Assembly: GCA_020638195.1 (NCBI GenBank)
Contig: JACKJC010000003.1
Span: 1 to 64,000, forward strand
Source: Methylobacteriaceae bacterium
GTDB lineage: Bacteria > Pseudomonadota > Alphaproteobacteria > Rhizobiales > Beijerinckiaceae
DNA: 64,000 nt
Direction of reading: 5' to 3'
A program made the translations under genes and the position numbers. Shown here one piece after another: positions 1 through 9,526 of this stretch; position 1 is the stretch's first letter; each line of letters begins with the position of its first letter. A model generated the notes under the pieces. That model was not told the origin of the DNA. It saw only the letters and a program-made list of their open reading frames with translations, and did not search any database.

Positions 1-2
1 AG

Positions 3-140
3 GAGTTCGGGGGTCTGAAGGGCGACCAGGTCAAGCGATTGAAGGATCTTGAGGCGGAGAATGCGCGGCTTCGGCGGGCTGTGTCGGACCTGACGCTGGA
101 CAAGATGATTTTGGCGGAGGCGGCAAAGGGAAACTATTGA
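3..140 (+). CDS. IS3-family transposase orfA, C-terminal part only
   Basis: The reading frame runs in from the window edge and ends with TGA at 138-140. The 45 visible residues contain the leucine-zipper-like helix common at the end of IS3 OrfA proteins (KRLKDLEAENARLRRAVSDL region), which mediates OrfA dimerisation. The N-terminal helix-turn-helix is outside the window. This visible stretch is intact, but its partner orfB is broken. Confidence 0.8.
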   Translation, partial: EFGGLKGDQVKRLKDLEAENARLRRAVSDLTLDKMILAEAAKGNY

Positions 141-1042
141 GCCCCGCGCGTCGCCGCGCCTGCATCGATCATGTTCGATCTGAGTTGAGCGTGTCCGAGC
201 GCCGGGTTTGCCGCGTGCTCGGACAGCACCGATCGACGCAGAGGCGGACGCCGTCGGGGCGAGATGACGAAGAACGGCTGACCGCCGATATCGTCGAACT
301 CGCTCGTCAGTATGACCGCTACGGCTACCGGAAGATCGCGGAGATTCTGCGCTCGACCGCTGGCTAGGTTGTCAACGACAAGCGGGTCGAACGCATCTGA
401 CGTCGCGAGGGGCTGAAGGTCCCCAGCAAGCAGCCGAGGCCGGGGCGGCTCTGGCTCAACGACGGATCATGCATCCGTCTGCGGGCCGAACGACCGAACC
501 ATGTCTGGTCGTATGAGCTCGTCGAGGACCGCACGCATGAGGGCAGGAAATACAGGATGCTGAACATCGTCGACGAGTTCACGCACGAATGTTTGGCGAT
601 CCGGATTGCTCGCAAACTCAAGTCAACGGACGTCATCGACGTCCTGTCGGACCCGTTCATCCTGCGCGGCGTTCCCGGCCACGTTCGCACCGACAACGGT
701 CCCGAGTTCGTAGCCAAGGCCGTGCAGGAGTGGATCGCCACGGTCGGCGCGAAGACGGCGTACATTCCGCTGGGCAGTCTCTGGGAGAACGGCTTCATCG
801 AATGATTCAACGCGCGGTTGCGCGACGAACTGCTCGACTGAGAAATCTTCTACTCGATCAAAGAGGCCAGGATCGTGATCGAGAGCTGGCGTCGCCACTA
901 CAACACCGTGCGTCCGTATGAATCGCTGGGCTACAAACCGCCTGTGCCCGAAGTGTTCGTGCCTACGGGCGCCGCGCGGGTGGCGCCGCAACCCCGACCA
1001 GTCGCGCCGCTCGCGCTGGTCCCGAGGCCGTCAATGAACTAA
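137..1042 (+). pseudogene. IS3-family transposase orfB, broken by stop codons
   Basis: Reading one frame from 137 to the final TAA at 1040-1042 gives a continuous match to an IS3 OrfB integrase-core transposase. Recognisable parts are the MLNIVDEFTHE segment, the TDNGPEF motif with the second catalytic Asp, and the NTVRPYESLGYKPP tail. The frame is interrupted by TAG at 365-367 and by TGA at about 398, 803 and 839. Several of these replace Trp, Ser or Gly codons expected in the family. With point stops rather than deletions, this looks like slow decay in place. It is not functional. Confidence 0.9.
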
Positions 1043-1044
1043 TA

Positions 1045-1076
1045 TTGAAACTGGACCACTCAGTGGGGGCCGATCA
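1045..1076 (+). repeat. Right terminal inverted repeat of the IS3-family remnant
   Basis: The sequence begins TTGAAACTGGACCACTCAG just after the orfB stop and ends GGGGGCCGATCA. It resembles the repeat at 1536-1566, which marks the end of a second IS3-type remnant. Confidence 0.6.
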
Positions 1077-1354
1077 ATCGCGGTGCGCGACGTTACATAT
1101 GACCTTGTGGTTCAGGACGGTCTGATCGTTGAGGCGAAATTATGCGGGCTGTAACGTTGGGCTCACTGCGTTTGCTCCATTTGACCCGCAGTGTCATCCG
1201 AAGTTCATCAATTGTGCCGAGCGATCAGCGTCCGCGTCGCCTCGCGTTGGAATTTCGGCGCTATGAGGACGTCCTGATTCGCCGGCGCTGCACGCGGCGG
1301 CAAAATGCCGGATAGCGCATTCCGCCTCACCTGGCGTTCAGCTCCGTCGCCCGC
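1077..1354. other. Gene-free stretch between two IS remnants
   Basis: No convincing coding sequence, RNA gene or promoter was recognised here. It lies between the right end of the first IS3 remnant and the broken end of the second. Confidence 0.5.
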
Positions 1355-1566
1355 CAAACTCCTGGCGCCAGAGATAATACGCAACCTCGGTAAGGCCTAT
1401 CGAGCGAACTGCGTCGACGACCGCATGGACTTGCGACACCAGAACGTCGACCTGACGCAGCTTGGCAACAATGTCCTCCTGCTAGCGGCGCTTTCTCGGC
1501 ATTCTGATCCTCCTTCTCCCTATCCGACGACATACTTCAAGGTGGACCAATTCAATGGGGAGATCA
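1355..1566 (-). mobile_element. IS3-family remnant: orfA N-terminus with terminal repeat
   Basis: Read on the minus strand from an ATG at 1502, the sequence gives an IS3 OrfA N-terminus: MPRKRR, a stop, then EDIVAKLRQVDVLVSQ and, further on, VAYYLWRQEFGG. After that the family match is lost, so only about the first 50 residues remain. A terminal repeat related to the one at 1045-1076 sits upstream at 1536-1566. It is dead: it has an early stop and no orfB. Confidence 0.75.
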
Positions 1567-1581
1567 GTCCTCGTGCCGAGA

Positions 1582-2529
1582 TCAGTTCGAAGTCGGCTGG
1601 ACGCGGCGGTCGACCGCGATGCAATGGTCCACGATTGCTGCGACGAGAACAGGGACTAGACCCGGAGCGAGATCGTGTCCCATGCCGGGAATGATCTTGA
1701 GCCGAGCGCCTGGAATCTGCTTAGCCGTGTCCATGCCGGCTTCGACAGGAACAAGCGGATCGTCTGCGCCGTGAAGCACCAGGGTTGGTGTATCTATGGT
1801 CCTCAGAAGATCGACCCGACTCCCGGACGCGAGGATCGCAACCATCTGCCGCCCCACCCCGGCCGGATAATAGGAGCGGTCTGCCGCCTGTTCGATCTTC
1901 GCGCGCAGCTCCATGTCCGAGGTCGGGAACCCGGGACTGCCAATGATCCGATAGATATTCATTCCGTGCTTGATGAGGCGCTCGCGGTTCTTCGGGTTTG
2001 GACGCGGCGCAAGCAGCGCTGCGATGGCGTTGGGTCTGCCTGACGGGAGCTTCGGGTCGCCGCTCGAGGACATAATCGAGATGAGGCTTCGGGCGCGGTC
2101 GCGGTATTTTGCCGCGACGATCTGGGCGATCATCCCGCCCATTGATGCGCCCACAATATGAGCGCGGTCGATACCGAGTTCGTCCATGAGCCCTACTGCG
2201 TCCGCAGCCATGTCGTCCAGCTTGTAGGGCGCATTTACCTGCCGTCCGATCAAGGCGCGCGCGAAGGCCGCGGCGACATTAACCGGCGCAGCCTTCTCGA
2301 ATTTCGTCGAAAGGCCGATGTCGCGATTGTCGAAACGCACGACGCGAAAGCCATGGTCGGCCAGTGTCTGGCAGAATGGGACCGGCCACGCGATCATCTG
2401 GGTGCCTAGGCCCATGATCAGCAGAATGGCCGGCGCCTTTGAGACGCCGAATTCGTCATAGGCGAGTCGGATACCGTTGGCGGCAATTTCAGGCATTCGC
2501 TGCGCTCCAAGCTTCAGCGCCTTCACCAT
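1582..2529 (-). CDS. Alpha/beta hydrolase
   Basis: This 315-residue protein has the full alpha/beta-hydrolase fold pattern. The oxyanion-region segment ILLIMGLGTQ is near residue 40, the nucleophile elbow GASMGG near 125-130, an acid in HGADDPLVP near 260, and the catalytic His in GMGHD near 285. The order Ser-Asp-His gives a complete triad. The family includes esterases, lactonases and hydrolases of small carbonyl compounds, and the substrate cannot be told from sequence. An alternative start is the internal Met 12 (MPEIAANG), where family similarity begins. It stands alone between IS debris and a decayed transporter gene. No signal peptide is evident, so it is probably cytoplasmic. Confidence 0.88.
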   Translation of the reverse strand: MVKALKLGAQRMPEIAANGIRLAYDEFGVSKAPAILLIMGLGTQMIAWPVPFCQTLADHGFRVVRFDNRDIGLSTKFEKAAPVNVAAAFARALIGRQVNAPYKLDDMAADAVGLMDELGIDRAHIVGASMGGMIAQIVAAKYRDRARSLISIMSSSGDPKLPSGRPNAIAALLAPRPNPKNRERLIKHGMNIYRIIGSPGFPTSDMELRAKIEQAADRSYYPAGVGRQMVAILASGSRVDLLRTIDTPTLVLHGADDPLVPVEAGMDTAKQIPGARLKIIPGMGHDLAPGLVPVLVAAIVDHCIAVDRRVQPTSN

Positions 2530-3077
2530 AAATGGATCCGCGAAGATTTTTGTCGTCGGCGATGTCGGGCATGCCTCGCCCTCGAAAAAAAGACCGCCAT
2601 CCGCGAATCAGAGATCGCGGAGGGGTTTTGATTGTGTCTTCATCACTGGCGGTTTCAAAGAGAGTCCCAGAACAAATCTGCGAACGCAATCGATGCGCCA
2701 TTGAGCCCCCTGTTACGGCTCGAACCTGCGAGAATATTCCCTGTTCCGCAAAAGGAATTTTCCGATTCTGGCGTATAGGGAATTTGAGCAGCAATCCACT
2801 GGTACTGCAGCCTGCTCGGAGAGCATGAGCCGCGAGAACTTGCCGATTTCGCGAAGTGTCCTGTAAATTTCCTAGTTAGCAGCGAGTTGAATTGGCGGAC
2901 GCGTTCGACCGACACCGCGTGCTCAGCCAGCCTTCCCTCAAGTCGCTGAAAAGGTCGAGAACAGGTCGACGGACGCCAATCGGCGTCCCAGACATGTACC
3001 TGCCCTGTGCGCGCGCCTTTACGCACAAAGGGGTCTTGAAATGGCGAGATCGCCTGATCCGCCTCTGACAGAATAGT
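2530..3077. other. Intergenic stretch without a recognised gene
   Basis: Open frames exist on both strands, but none resembles a known family. It lies upstream of the minus-strand hydrolase and may hold its promoter. Confidence 0.4.
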
Positions 3078-3109
3078 GAAAAGCGGGCGTTCCGTTGCAG
3101 ACCGCCCGC
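3078..3109 (-). terminator. Rho-independent terminator downstream of the decayed ABC-transporter gene
   Basis: On the minus strand the arms GCGGGCG (3109-3103) and CGCCCGC (3089-3083) form a 7-bp GC stem followed at once by TTTTC. It lies eight bases past the stop codon at 3117-3119, as expected for a gene-terminal terminator. Confidence 0.75.
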
Positions 3110-3116
3110 GGTTTGC

Positions 3117-3460
3117 TCACTCCGCGTAGATCGCCTCTCCGATCGGCGTCCAGTTCGTTCCGTCGAATTGCTGGATGCGCAGCGATTTGAAGGTGTTGTA
3201 GTCGGTAGGCGCCGTGTTCAGCGTGATGCCGGGTAGAAGCATCGGCACGCCGCCCTTCAGCGAGGTCGTCTGCTTGATGACATTGGCGCGCGTGAGATTG
3301 TCGAGGCTTTCGCGCTCAGCCCCGCCTTCAAACCGCACCCTCCATCTCGAAATCCGGATAGAAGGGAATGGACCAGGGAAAGACCTTCGGATCGTTGAAG
3401 CGCTTGCTCGGCGCAATTCCCGACGCCCGATTCATTCTTCGCGGCCCGACGATCATGACA
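3117..3460 (-). pseudogene. Remnant of a branched-chain amino-acid-type ABC transporter substrate-binding protein
   Basis: The last 70 or so residues, ending at the stop 3117-3119, match the C-terminus of LivK-type periplasmic binding proteins: LTRANVIKQTTSLKGG, then PMLLPGITLNTAPTDY and a final FDGTNWTPIGE. Upstream, in another frame, lies NDPKVFPWSIPFYPDFE, which resembles an internal segment of the same family. The intervening part (normally well over 100 residues) and the N-terminus are missing. The gene is therefore both frameshifted and internally deleted. A further fragment at 3474-3659 (minus) was not recognised. Confidence 0.65.
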
Positions 3461-3722
3461 GGCGACCCTTCGCTCAAGAATAATGCGCGCAGTCCTTGCC
3501 GGCCTTGTCCGGCGCGAAACGCGGCAGTGGGATGAATCGGCGATTTGCGTCGCGAGCGGTCAGGACGCCGCAGCCCGGGCCGGGAGACGCATAGATCAGT
3601 CCGGCCCAAGAAATCGCCCAGGACTGCAACTTGGCGCCCCACTGAATAGCGGAATGCATTCAAATTCTGCACGATGCGCAACCAATAACTTTGACCTCCT
3701 GCGCCCGGCGCCCTTAGCTCAA

Positions 3723-3765
3723 GTCAGCAATCACTGCGCTGACGATATCTATCTCAATTGTCAGC
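3723..3765. promoter_or_regulatory. Candidate operator upstream of nifA (GTCAGC repeats)
   Basis: An inverted pair GTCAGC (3723-3728) and GCTGAC (3738-3743), spaced by nine bases, is followed by a third GTCAGC at 3760-3765, about 26 bases before the nifA start. No sigma-54 element or NifA site was found here, so nifA is probably controlled by another factor. The binding protein is unknown. Confidence 0.35.
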
Positions 3766-3790
3766 TCGCAACTTGGGGACGGAGGTCGAC

Positions 3791-5509
<1,719 letters not shown>

Positions 5510-5523
5510 CCGGGCGACACGAA

Positions 5524-5539
5524 TGTCGCAGGCCCGACA
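5524..5539 (+). promoter_or_regulatory. NifA upstream activator sequence for nifB
   Basis: TGT-N10-ACA with TGT at 5524-5526 and ACA at 5537-5539. It lies about 75 bases upstream of a -24/-12 element, a typical distance for DNA-looped activation. Confidence 0.8.
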
Positions 5540-5612
5540 GTTTGTGGCGCCTGCGACGGCCACATCCCTCGGCGCTATCGCTCAAATGACTGAAATATAG
5601 GGCTGTCCGCCT

Positions 5613-5628
5613 TGGCATGGCGGTTGCG
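5613..5628 (+). promoter_or_regulatory. Sigma-54 (-24/-12) promoter of the nifB operon
   Basis: TGGCATG-GCGG-TTGC at 5613-5627 keeps the GG/GC dinucleotides with correct spacing. It overlaps an in-frame ATG at 5617, which therefore cannot be the nifB start; this supports the ATG at 5656. Confidence 0.88.
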
Positions 5629-5655
5629 GAACCTCTGCGACACCGGAGGCCCGCC

Positions 5656-7125
5656 ATGCTCTCAGTCGACTGTCTGCTTCAGCCCATCGATCTCGATTCC
5701 ATGCGCGCGAAGCTCGCCGACGGCGGCTGCTCGTCCTCGTCCTGCGGCTCCTCCGCCAAGCCCGGCGACATGGACGAGGCGACCTGGGAGAAGATCAAGG
5801 ATCATCCCTGCTATTCCGAAGAGGCGCACCATTATTTCGCGCGCATGCATGTGGCGGTCGCGCCCGCGTGCAACATCCAGTGCAACTACTGCAACCGCAA
5901 ATACGATTGCGCCAACGAGAGCCGGCCGGGCGTCGTCTCCGAAAAGCTGACGCCCGACGAGGCGACCCGCAAGGTCATCACGGTGGCGAATGAAGTGCCG
6001 CAACTCTCCGTGCTCGGCATCGCCGGCCCCGGCGACGCCTGCTACGACTGGGCGAAGTCGAAGACGACATTCGAGAACATCGCGAGCGACATTCCCGACA
6101 TCAAGCTCTGCATCTCCACCAACGGCCTGATGCTGCCCGACCGCGTCGACGAACTCGCGGCGATGAACGTCGACCATGTGACGATCACCATCAATATGGT
6201 CGATCCCGAGATCGGGACGAAGATCTATCCGTGGATCTTCTACAAGGGAAAGCGCTACACGGAGCTCGAAGCTTCGCAGATTCTGCACGAGCGCCAGATG
6301 CTCGGCCTCGAGATGCTGACCGCGCGCGGCATTCTCACCAAGATCAATTCCGTGATGATTCCCGGCGTCAACGACGAGCATCTCGTCGAGGTCAACAAGT
6401 GGGTCAAGGAACGCGGCGCCTTCCTGCACAATGTCATGCCGCTGATCTCCGATCCCGCCCATGGCACGCATTTCGGCCTGACCGGCCAGCGCGGGCCGAC
6501 CGCGATGGAATTGAAGGCGTTGCAGGACAAGCTCGACGGCGGCGCCAAGCTGATGCGCCATTGCCGCCAGTGCCGCGCCGACGCGGTCGGCCTTCTCGGC
6601 GAAGACCGCGGCCAGGAATTCACCAAGGATCTGCTGCCGGAGACCGTCACTTACGATTCAAGCAAGCGCGAGGCCTATCGCGAAGTCGTGGCGCGCGAAC
6701 GCGGCGATCACGTCGCCGCCAAGCAGGAAGCGATCGGCGAAGTGCGCGCCGCCGACAGCGCCGGAACGCTGCTTGTCGCCGTCGCGACCAAGGGCGGCGG
6801 CCGTGTCAACGTCCACTTCGGTCACGCGACCGAGTTTCAGGTCTACGAGGCCGGACCCAAGGGCATCGTCTTCGTAGGCCATCGCAAAGTCGAGCAATAT
6901 TGCGAGGGCGGCTTCGGCGAGGATGCGACGCTCGACAGCGTGATCGGCGCGCTGGACGGCGTCGAGCTCGTGCTCTGCGCCAAGATCGGCGACTGCCCGA
7001 AAGATCAGCTCGCCGCCGCCGGCATCGCGGTCATCGACGCCCATGCGCACGATTACATCGAATCCGCGATTTCAGCGGAATACCAGGCGCGTTACGGCGC
7101 GAGCGAGATCGCGCTGACCGCCTGA
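5656..7125 (+). CDS. nifB: FeMo-cofactor biosynthesis radical SAM protein NifB
   Basis: NifB fuses [4Fe-4S] clusters, inserts carbide from S-adenosylmethionine and makes the NifB-co precursor of FeMo-co. This 489-residue protein has the radical SAM motif CNIQCNYC near residue 75, followed by a further Cys in RKYDCANES, an RQCRADAVG segment near 300, and a C-terminal NifX-like domain (about 375-480) that can bind NifB-co. The start at 5656 is preceded by GGAGG. It is the first gene of a NifA/sigma-54-driven operon with fdxN, an Fe-S LRV protein, nifZ, nifT and a SIR2-like gene. The length is normal for two-domain NifB. Confidence 0.97.
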   Translation: MLSVDCLLQPIDLDSMRAKLADGGCSSSSCGSSAKPGDMDEATWEKIKDHPCYSEEAHHYFARMHVAVAPACNIQCNYCNRKYDCANESRPGVVSEKLTPDEATRKVITVANEVPQLSVLGIAGPGDACYDWAKSKTTFENIASDIPDIKLCISTNGLMLPDRVDELAAMNVDHVTITINMVDPEIGTKIYPWIFYKGKRYTELEASQILHERQMLGLEMLTARGILTKINSVMIPGVNDEHLVEVNKWVKERGAFLHNVMPLISDPAHGTHFGLTGQRGPTAMELKALQDKLDGGAKLMRHCRQCRADAVGLLGEDRGQEFTKDLLPETVTYDSSKREAYREVVARERGDHVAAKQEAIGEVRAADSAGTLLVAVATKGGGRVNVHFGHATEFQVYEAGPKGIVFVGHRKVEQYCEGGFGEDATLDSVIGALDGVELVLCAKIGDCPKDQLAAAGIAVIDAHAHDYIESAISAEYQARYGASEIALTA

Positions 7126-7153
7126 CCCCACGACTTCACCAGAGGAGAATAAA

Positions 7154-7351
7154 ATGGCCTACAAGATCATCGCCTCGCAATGCACGGTCTGCGGCGCCTG
7201 CGAGTTCGAGTGCCCCAACGCGGCGATCAAGATGAAGGGCGACATGTACATCATCGATCCCGCGAAGTGCACGGAATGCGAAGGCGCGTTCGACAAGCCG
7301 CAATGCGCGGAAGTCTGCCCCGTGCCGAAGACCTGCGTGCCGGCGAAATAG
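7154..7351 (+). CDS. fdxN: 2[4Fe-4S] ferredoxin FdxN
   Basis: This 65-residue bacterial-type ferredoxin has a CTVCGACEFECP motif near the N-terminus and a second, lengthened motif CTECEGAFDKPQCAEVCP. That insertion between the second-cluster cysteines is typical of nif-linked FdxN proteins. It is placed immediately after nifB, and FdxN-type ferredoxins are known to feed electrons to NifB and/or nitrogenase. A GAGGAG ribosome-binding site lies just upstream. Confidence 0.95.
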   Translation: MAYKIIASQCTVCGACEFECPNAAIKMKGDMYIIDPAKCTECEGAFDKPQCAEVCPVPKTCVPAK

Positions 7352-7362
7352 CTGGTTCCGCA

Positions 7363-8142
7363 ATGGCGCAGGGGACCGGCGCGAGCGAAGCGGGCGCCGT
7401 GGAGAGCGGCGTCGTCGACTGGACGGGCAAGCCGTTCTCCTGCCAGGACTGCCCGCATCAGGCGATCCGCGAGCAGGGGCGCTGTGTGCTCGGACGCATC
7501 TGCGTTCGCGACCAGCGCGCCAAGCGGATCGACCGCTTTTTTGCGGCGAACAGCGGCGTTGTCGGCGACTATCTCGAACATCCCTACTTCGAGATCCGCG
7601 CCATCGCCGCCAAGCACGCCAATGTCTTCATGCTGCCGCGCCTGATGCGCGACAGGGACCCGGAGGTGCGCGCCATGGTCGCCATGCGTCTGCCGAAGCC
7701 GCGCGTACGCGACATGATGGACGACGAGGACCGCAAGGTCCGCATCGCCTGCGCCATGCGGCTCGAAGGCGCCGACCTGCTGCGCCTGTTCGGCGACGAG
7801 GATTACTACGTGCGCCTGATGGTCGCGCGCCGGCTCGATCCAGACCTGCTGCCGGTCGCCGCCAACGATCCCGAGCCCGAAGTGCGCCGCACGGTCGCGC
7901 GCCGACTGCCGCCGCAGCGGCTGGCGCCCTTCGCCTTCGATGCCGATCCGCTCGTGCGCCGCGAGGCGGCCGAGCGCATTCCCGCCGCCACGCTGCACCT
8001 CTTCATTCGCGATGCGGACCTGCGCGTGCGCTACGTCGCTGCCGAACGCGGCGATCTCGCCGTCGCGCGACGTCTCGAAAACGATCCCGATAATGCCGTC
8101 GCCGACATGGCGCGCCGGCGCATCCTCGAACTGGAGAGCTGA
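7363..8142 (+). CDS. 4Fe-4S-binding leucine-rich-repeat-variant (LRV) protein of the nifB operon
   Basis: This 259-residue protein has an N-terminal Cys cluster (FSCQDCPHQ, then GRCVLGRICVRD) followed by about eight 24-residue LRV repeats. The repeats read roughly LxxDPxxxVRxxVAxRL, for example RDPEVRAMVAMRLP and PEPEVRRTVARRLP. LRV proteins with a small Fe-S domain are found beside nifB/nifZ in many diazotrophs (LrvA was described in Azotobacter), but their role is unsettled. The repeats suggest a docking or assembly surface for Nif proteins. ATG 7363 starts 12 bases after fdxN, and the stop abuts nifZ. It is probably cytoplasmic. Confidence 0.9.
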   Translation: MAQGTGASEAGAVESGVVDWTGKPFSCQDCPHQAIREQGRCVLGRICVRDQRAKRIDRFFAANSGVVGDYLEHPYFEIRAIAAKHANVFMLPRLMRDRDPEVRAMVAMRLPKPRVRDMMDDEDRKVRIACAMRLEGADLLRLFGDEDYYVRLMVARRLDPDLLPVAANDPEPEVRRTVARRLPPQRLAPFAFDADPLVRREAAERIPAATLHLFIRDADLRVRYVAAERGDLAVARRLENDPDNAVADMARRRILELES

Positions 8143-8143
8143 C

Positions 8144-8437
8144 ATGGGGCTCGCGCGCGAACAGGAAGTCGAAATCCGCTCCGATCCGGTCTTCATGCCC
8201 GGCGCGCGCGTCGTCTCCAAGAAGCACATCCGCAACGACGGCACCTATCCGCTGCGCGAGATCGGCGACATCCTCGTCCGCAAGGGCGATGTCGGCTACG
8301 TACGCGACATCGGCACTTTCCTTCAGCAATTCTACATCTATGCGGTCGAATGGGTCGATCGCGGCACGATCGTCGGCATGCGCGGCAAGGAGCTAATTTC
8401 GGCCGACGCCGCCGGGCAGCAGGAGAAGCCGCAATGA
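8144..8437 (+). CDS. nifZ: Nitrogen fixation protein NifZ
   Basis: A 97-residue NifZ-family protein with the SH3-like core PGARVVSKKHIRNDGTYP and GDVGYVRDIGTFLQQFYIY. NifZ helps form the second P-cluster in the MoFe protein. It begins one base after the LRV gene stop and overlaps nifT by ATGA at its end, so translation is likely coupled. The ATG at 8144 is chosen because family similarity begins there. Confidence 0.94.
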   Translation: MGLAREQEVEIRSDPVFMPGARVVSKKHIRNDGTYPLREIGDILVRKGDVGYVRDIGTFLQQFYIYAVEWVDRGTIVGMRGKELISADAAGQQEKPQ

Positions 8438-8649
8438 AAGTGATGATCCGTGAAACGCCGAAAGGCCTTTCAGCCTATGTGCCGAAAAAGGATCTCGAGG
8501 AGCTCGTCGTCGAGACCGAGAAGACGCCGATCTGGGGCGGCTCGATCAAGCTGAAGAACGGCTGGACGCTGGCCCTGCCGGACATGCCCGCCGAGACGAA
8601 GCTGCCCATTACCGTCAACGCGAAAAAGCTCGGAGGCGACGATGAGTGA
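8434..8649 (+). CDS. nifT: Nitrogen fixation protein NifT/FixU
   Basis: A 71-residue protein with the NifT/FixU pattern: MKVMIRETPKGLSAYVPKKD at the start, then WGGSIKLKNGWTLALP. The function of NifT is not settled; mutants in other species have little phenotype. Its start overlaps the nifZ stop (ATGA) and its end overlaps the next gene by eight bases, so it sits inside a tightly coupled operon. Confidence 0.93.
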   Translation: MKVMIRETPKGLSAYVPKKDLEELVVETEKTPIWGGSIKLKNGWTLALPDMPAETKLPITVNAKKLGGDDE

Positions 8650-9496
8650 CACGATCGCAGTGGATGCCTCATCCTATTCGCCGGGCGATCTCGATCGCAC
8701 ACTGACGGCGATTGCCGAGGGAATTCGCGCGGGAAGGCTGGTCCCGTATCTCGGCGCAGGCGCAATTCCGACCGGAATCGTGCCGACCCTGCCGGAAGAG
8801 ATCGCCGCCGAATTGCACAAGCGCGTGCCCGCCCCCGGCCGTATCCGCGGCAATATGTGGTCGGTCGCGCAATTCATCGAGCAGCGTCGTCATCGCAAGA
8901 CGCTGGTCGCGCTGATGTCGGACATCTTTCGCGTGCCGGTCGAACCGACCGAGCTGCATCGCAAGCTCGCGGCGCTGCCGATCCCGCTGATCGTCGACGT
9001 CTGGTACGATGGGGCCACGCGCGCGGCCCTCGACGGCCGCTTGGACTGGGTCGAAGTCCAGGGCATCACGCGCGCGCTCGAAAACAGCGATATATGGTTC
9101 AAGGCCTATGACGCAGCGGGCGTCCAGGTTCCGCCGGAAGCCGCGCACGCCACGCGCACCCTGCTCTACAAGCCGCACGGCGGCGTCACGCCGGCACAGA
9201 ACTATCTCGTCGCCGACAGCGACTATGTCGAGGTTCTCACCGAGATCGACATCCAGACGCCGATTCCCGACGCGGTGAAGCTGATCCGCGAAACGCGTGG
9301 TTTCGTGTTCATCGGCTGTCGCTTCCACGATCAGATGCTGCGCACCTACGCGCGCCAGATCATCAAGCGGTCGAAGGGCCCGCACTACATTCTGGTCGAG
9401 GACGATACGGCGACGCGCATGGAGTGGAAATTCTTCGACGAGATCGGCGTCACGCGGGTCGTCGCGCCGATCTCCGCGCTGGCCGGGCGTCTTTGA
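8642..9496 (+). CDS. SIR2-like NAD-binding protein at the end of the nifB operon
   Basis: This 284-residue protein has a SIR2-type Rossmann start (RLVPYLGAGAIPTG near residue 32-45). It also has the segment YKPHGGVTPAQNYLVADSDY near 175-195, whose His is where sirtuin-like proteins have the catalytic base, and a late GFVFIGCRFHDQM that suits the second NAD-contacting loop. There are no zinc-ribbon cysteines, so it is closer to the short SIR2_2-like group than to classic protein deacetylases. Members of this group hydrolyse or bind NAD. It overlaps nifT by eight bases and ends at a likely terminator, so it is the last gene of the nifB operon. Its target is unknown. Confidence 0.82.
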   Translation: MSDTIAVDASSYSPGDLDRTLTAIAEGIRAGRLVPYLGAGAIPTGIVPTLPEEIAAELHKRVPAPGRIRGNMWSVAQFIEQRRHRKTLVALMSDIFRVPVEPTELHRKLAALPIPLIVDVWYDGATRAALDGRLDWVEVQGITRALENSDIWFKAYDAAGVQVPPEAAHATRTLLYKPHGGVTPAQNYLVADSDYVEVLTEIDIQTPIPDAVKLIRETRGFVFIGCRFHDQMLRTYARQIIKRSKGPHYILVEDDTATRMEWKFFDEIGVTRVVAPISALAGRL

Positions 9497-9501
9497 GAAT
9501 T

Positions 9502-9521
9502 GCGTCGGCCTCGGCCGACGC
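9502..9521. terminator. Hairpin between convergent genes, likely bidirectional terminator
   Basis: GCGTCGGC (9502-9509) and GCCGACGC (9514-9521) form a perfect 8-bp stem with a 4-base loop, in the 30-base gap between two converging stop codons. There is no strong U-tract on either side. Confidence 0.55.
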
Positions 9522-9526
9522 GCCTT

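Larger units (their letters stand above)
1..1076 (+). mobile_element. IS3-family insertion sequence remnant, cut by the window edge
   Basis: This holds the tail of an orfA transposase gene, a decayed orfB (DDE transposase) and the right terminal repeat. The orfA end and orfB overlap by a few bases, as is usual for IS3 elements that use frameshifting. The orfB sequence is of the widespread IS407-like type, but it carries four in-frame stops, so the element cannot move by itself. The left end lies outside the window. Confidence 0.9.

Noticed and set aside
3474..3659. Minus-strand frame with the segment GLIYASPGPGCGVLTARD
   Set aside because: It looks protein-like, but I could not assign a family and its neighbours are decayed, so no gene is claimed.
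5617..5655. Earlier ATG for nifB at 5617
   Set aside because: It falls inside the -24/-12 promoter element and therefore upstream of the transcript start.
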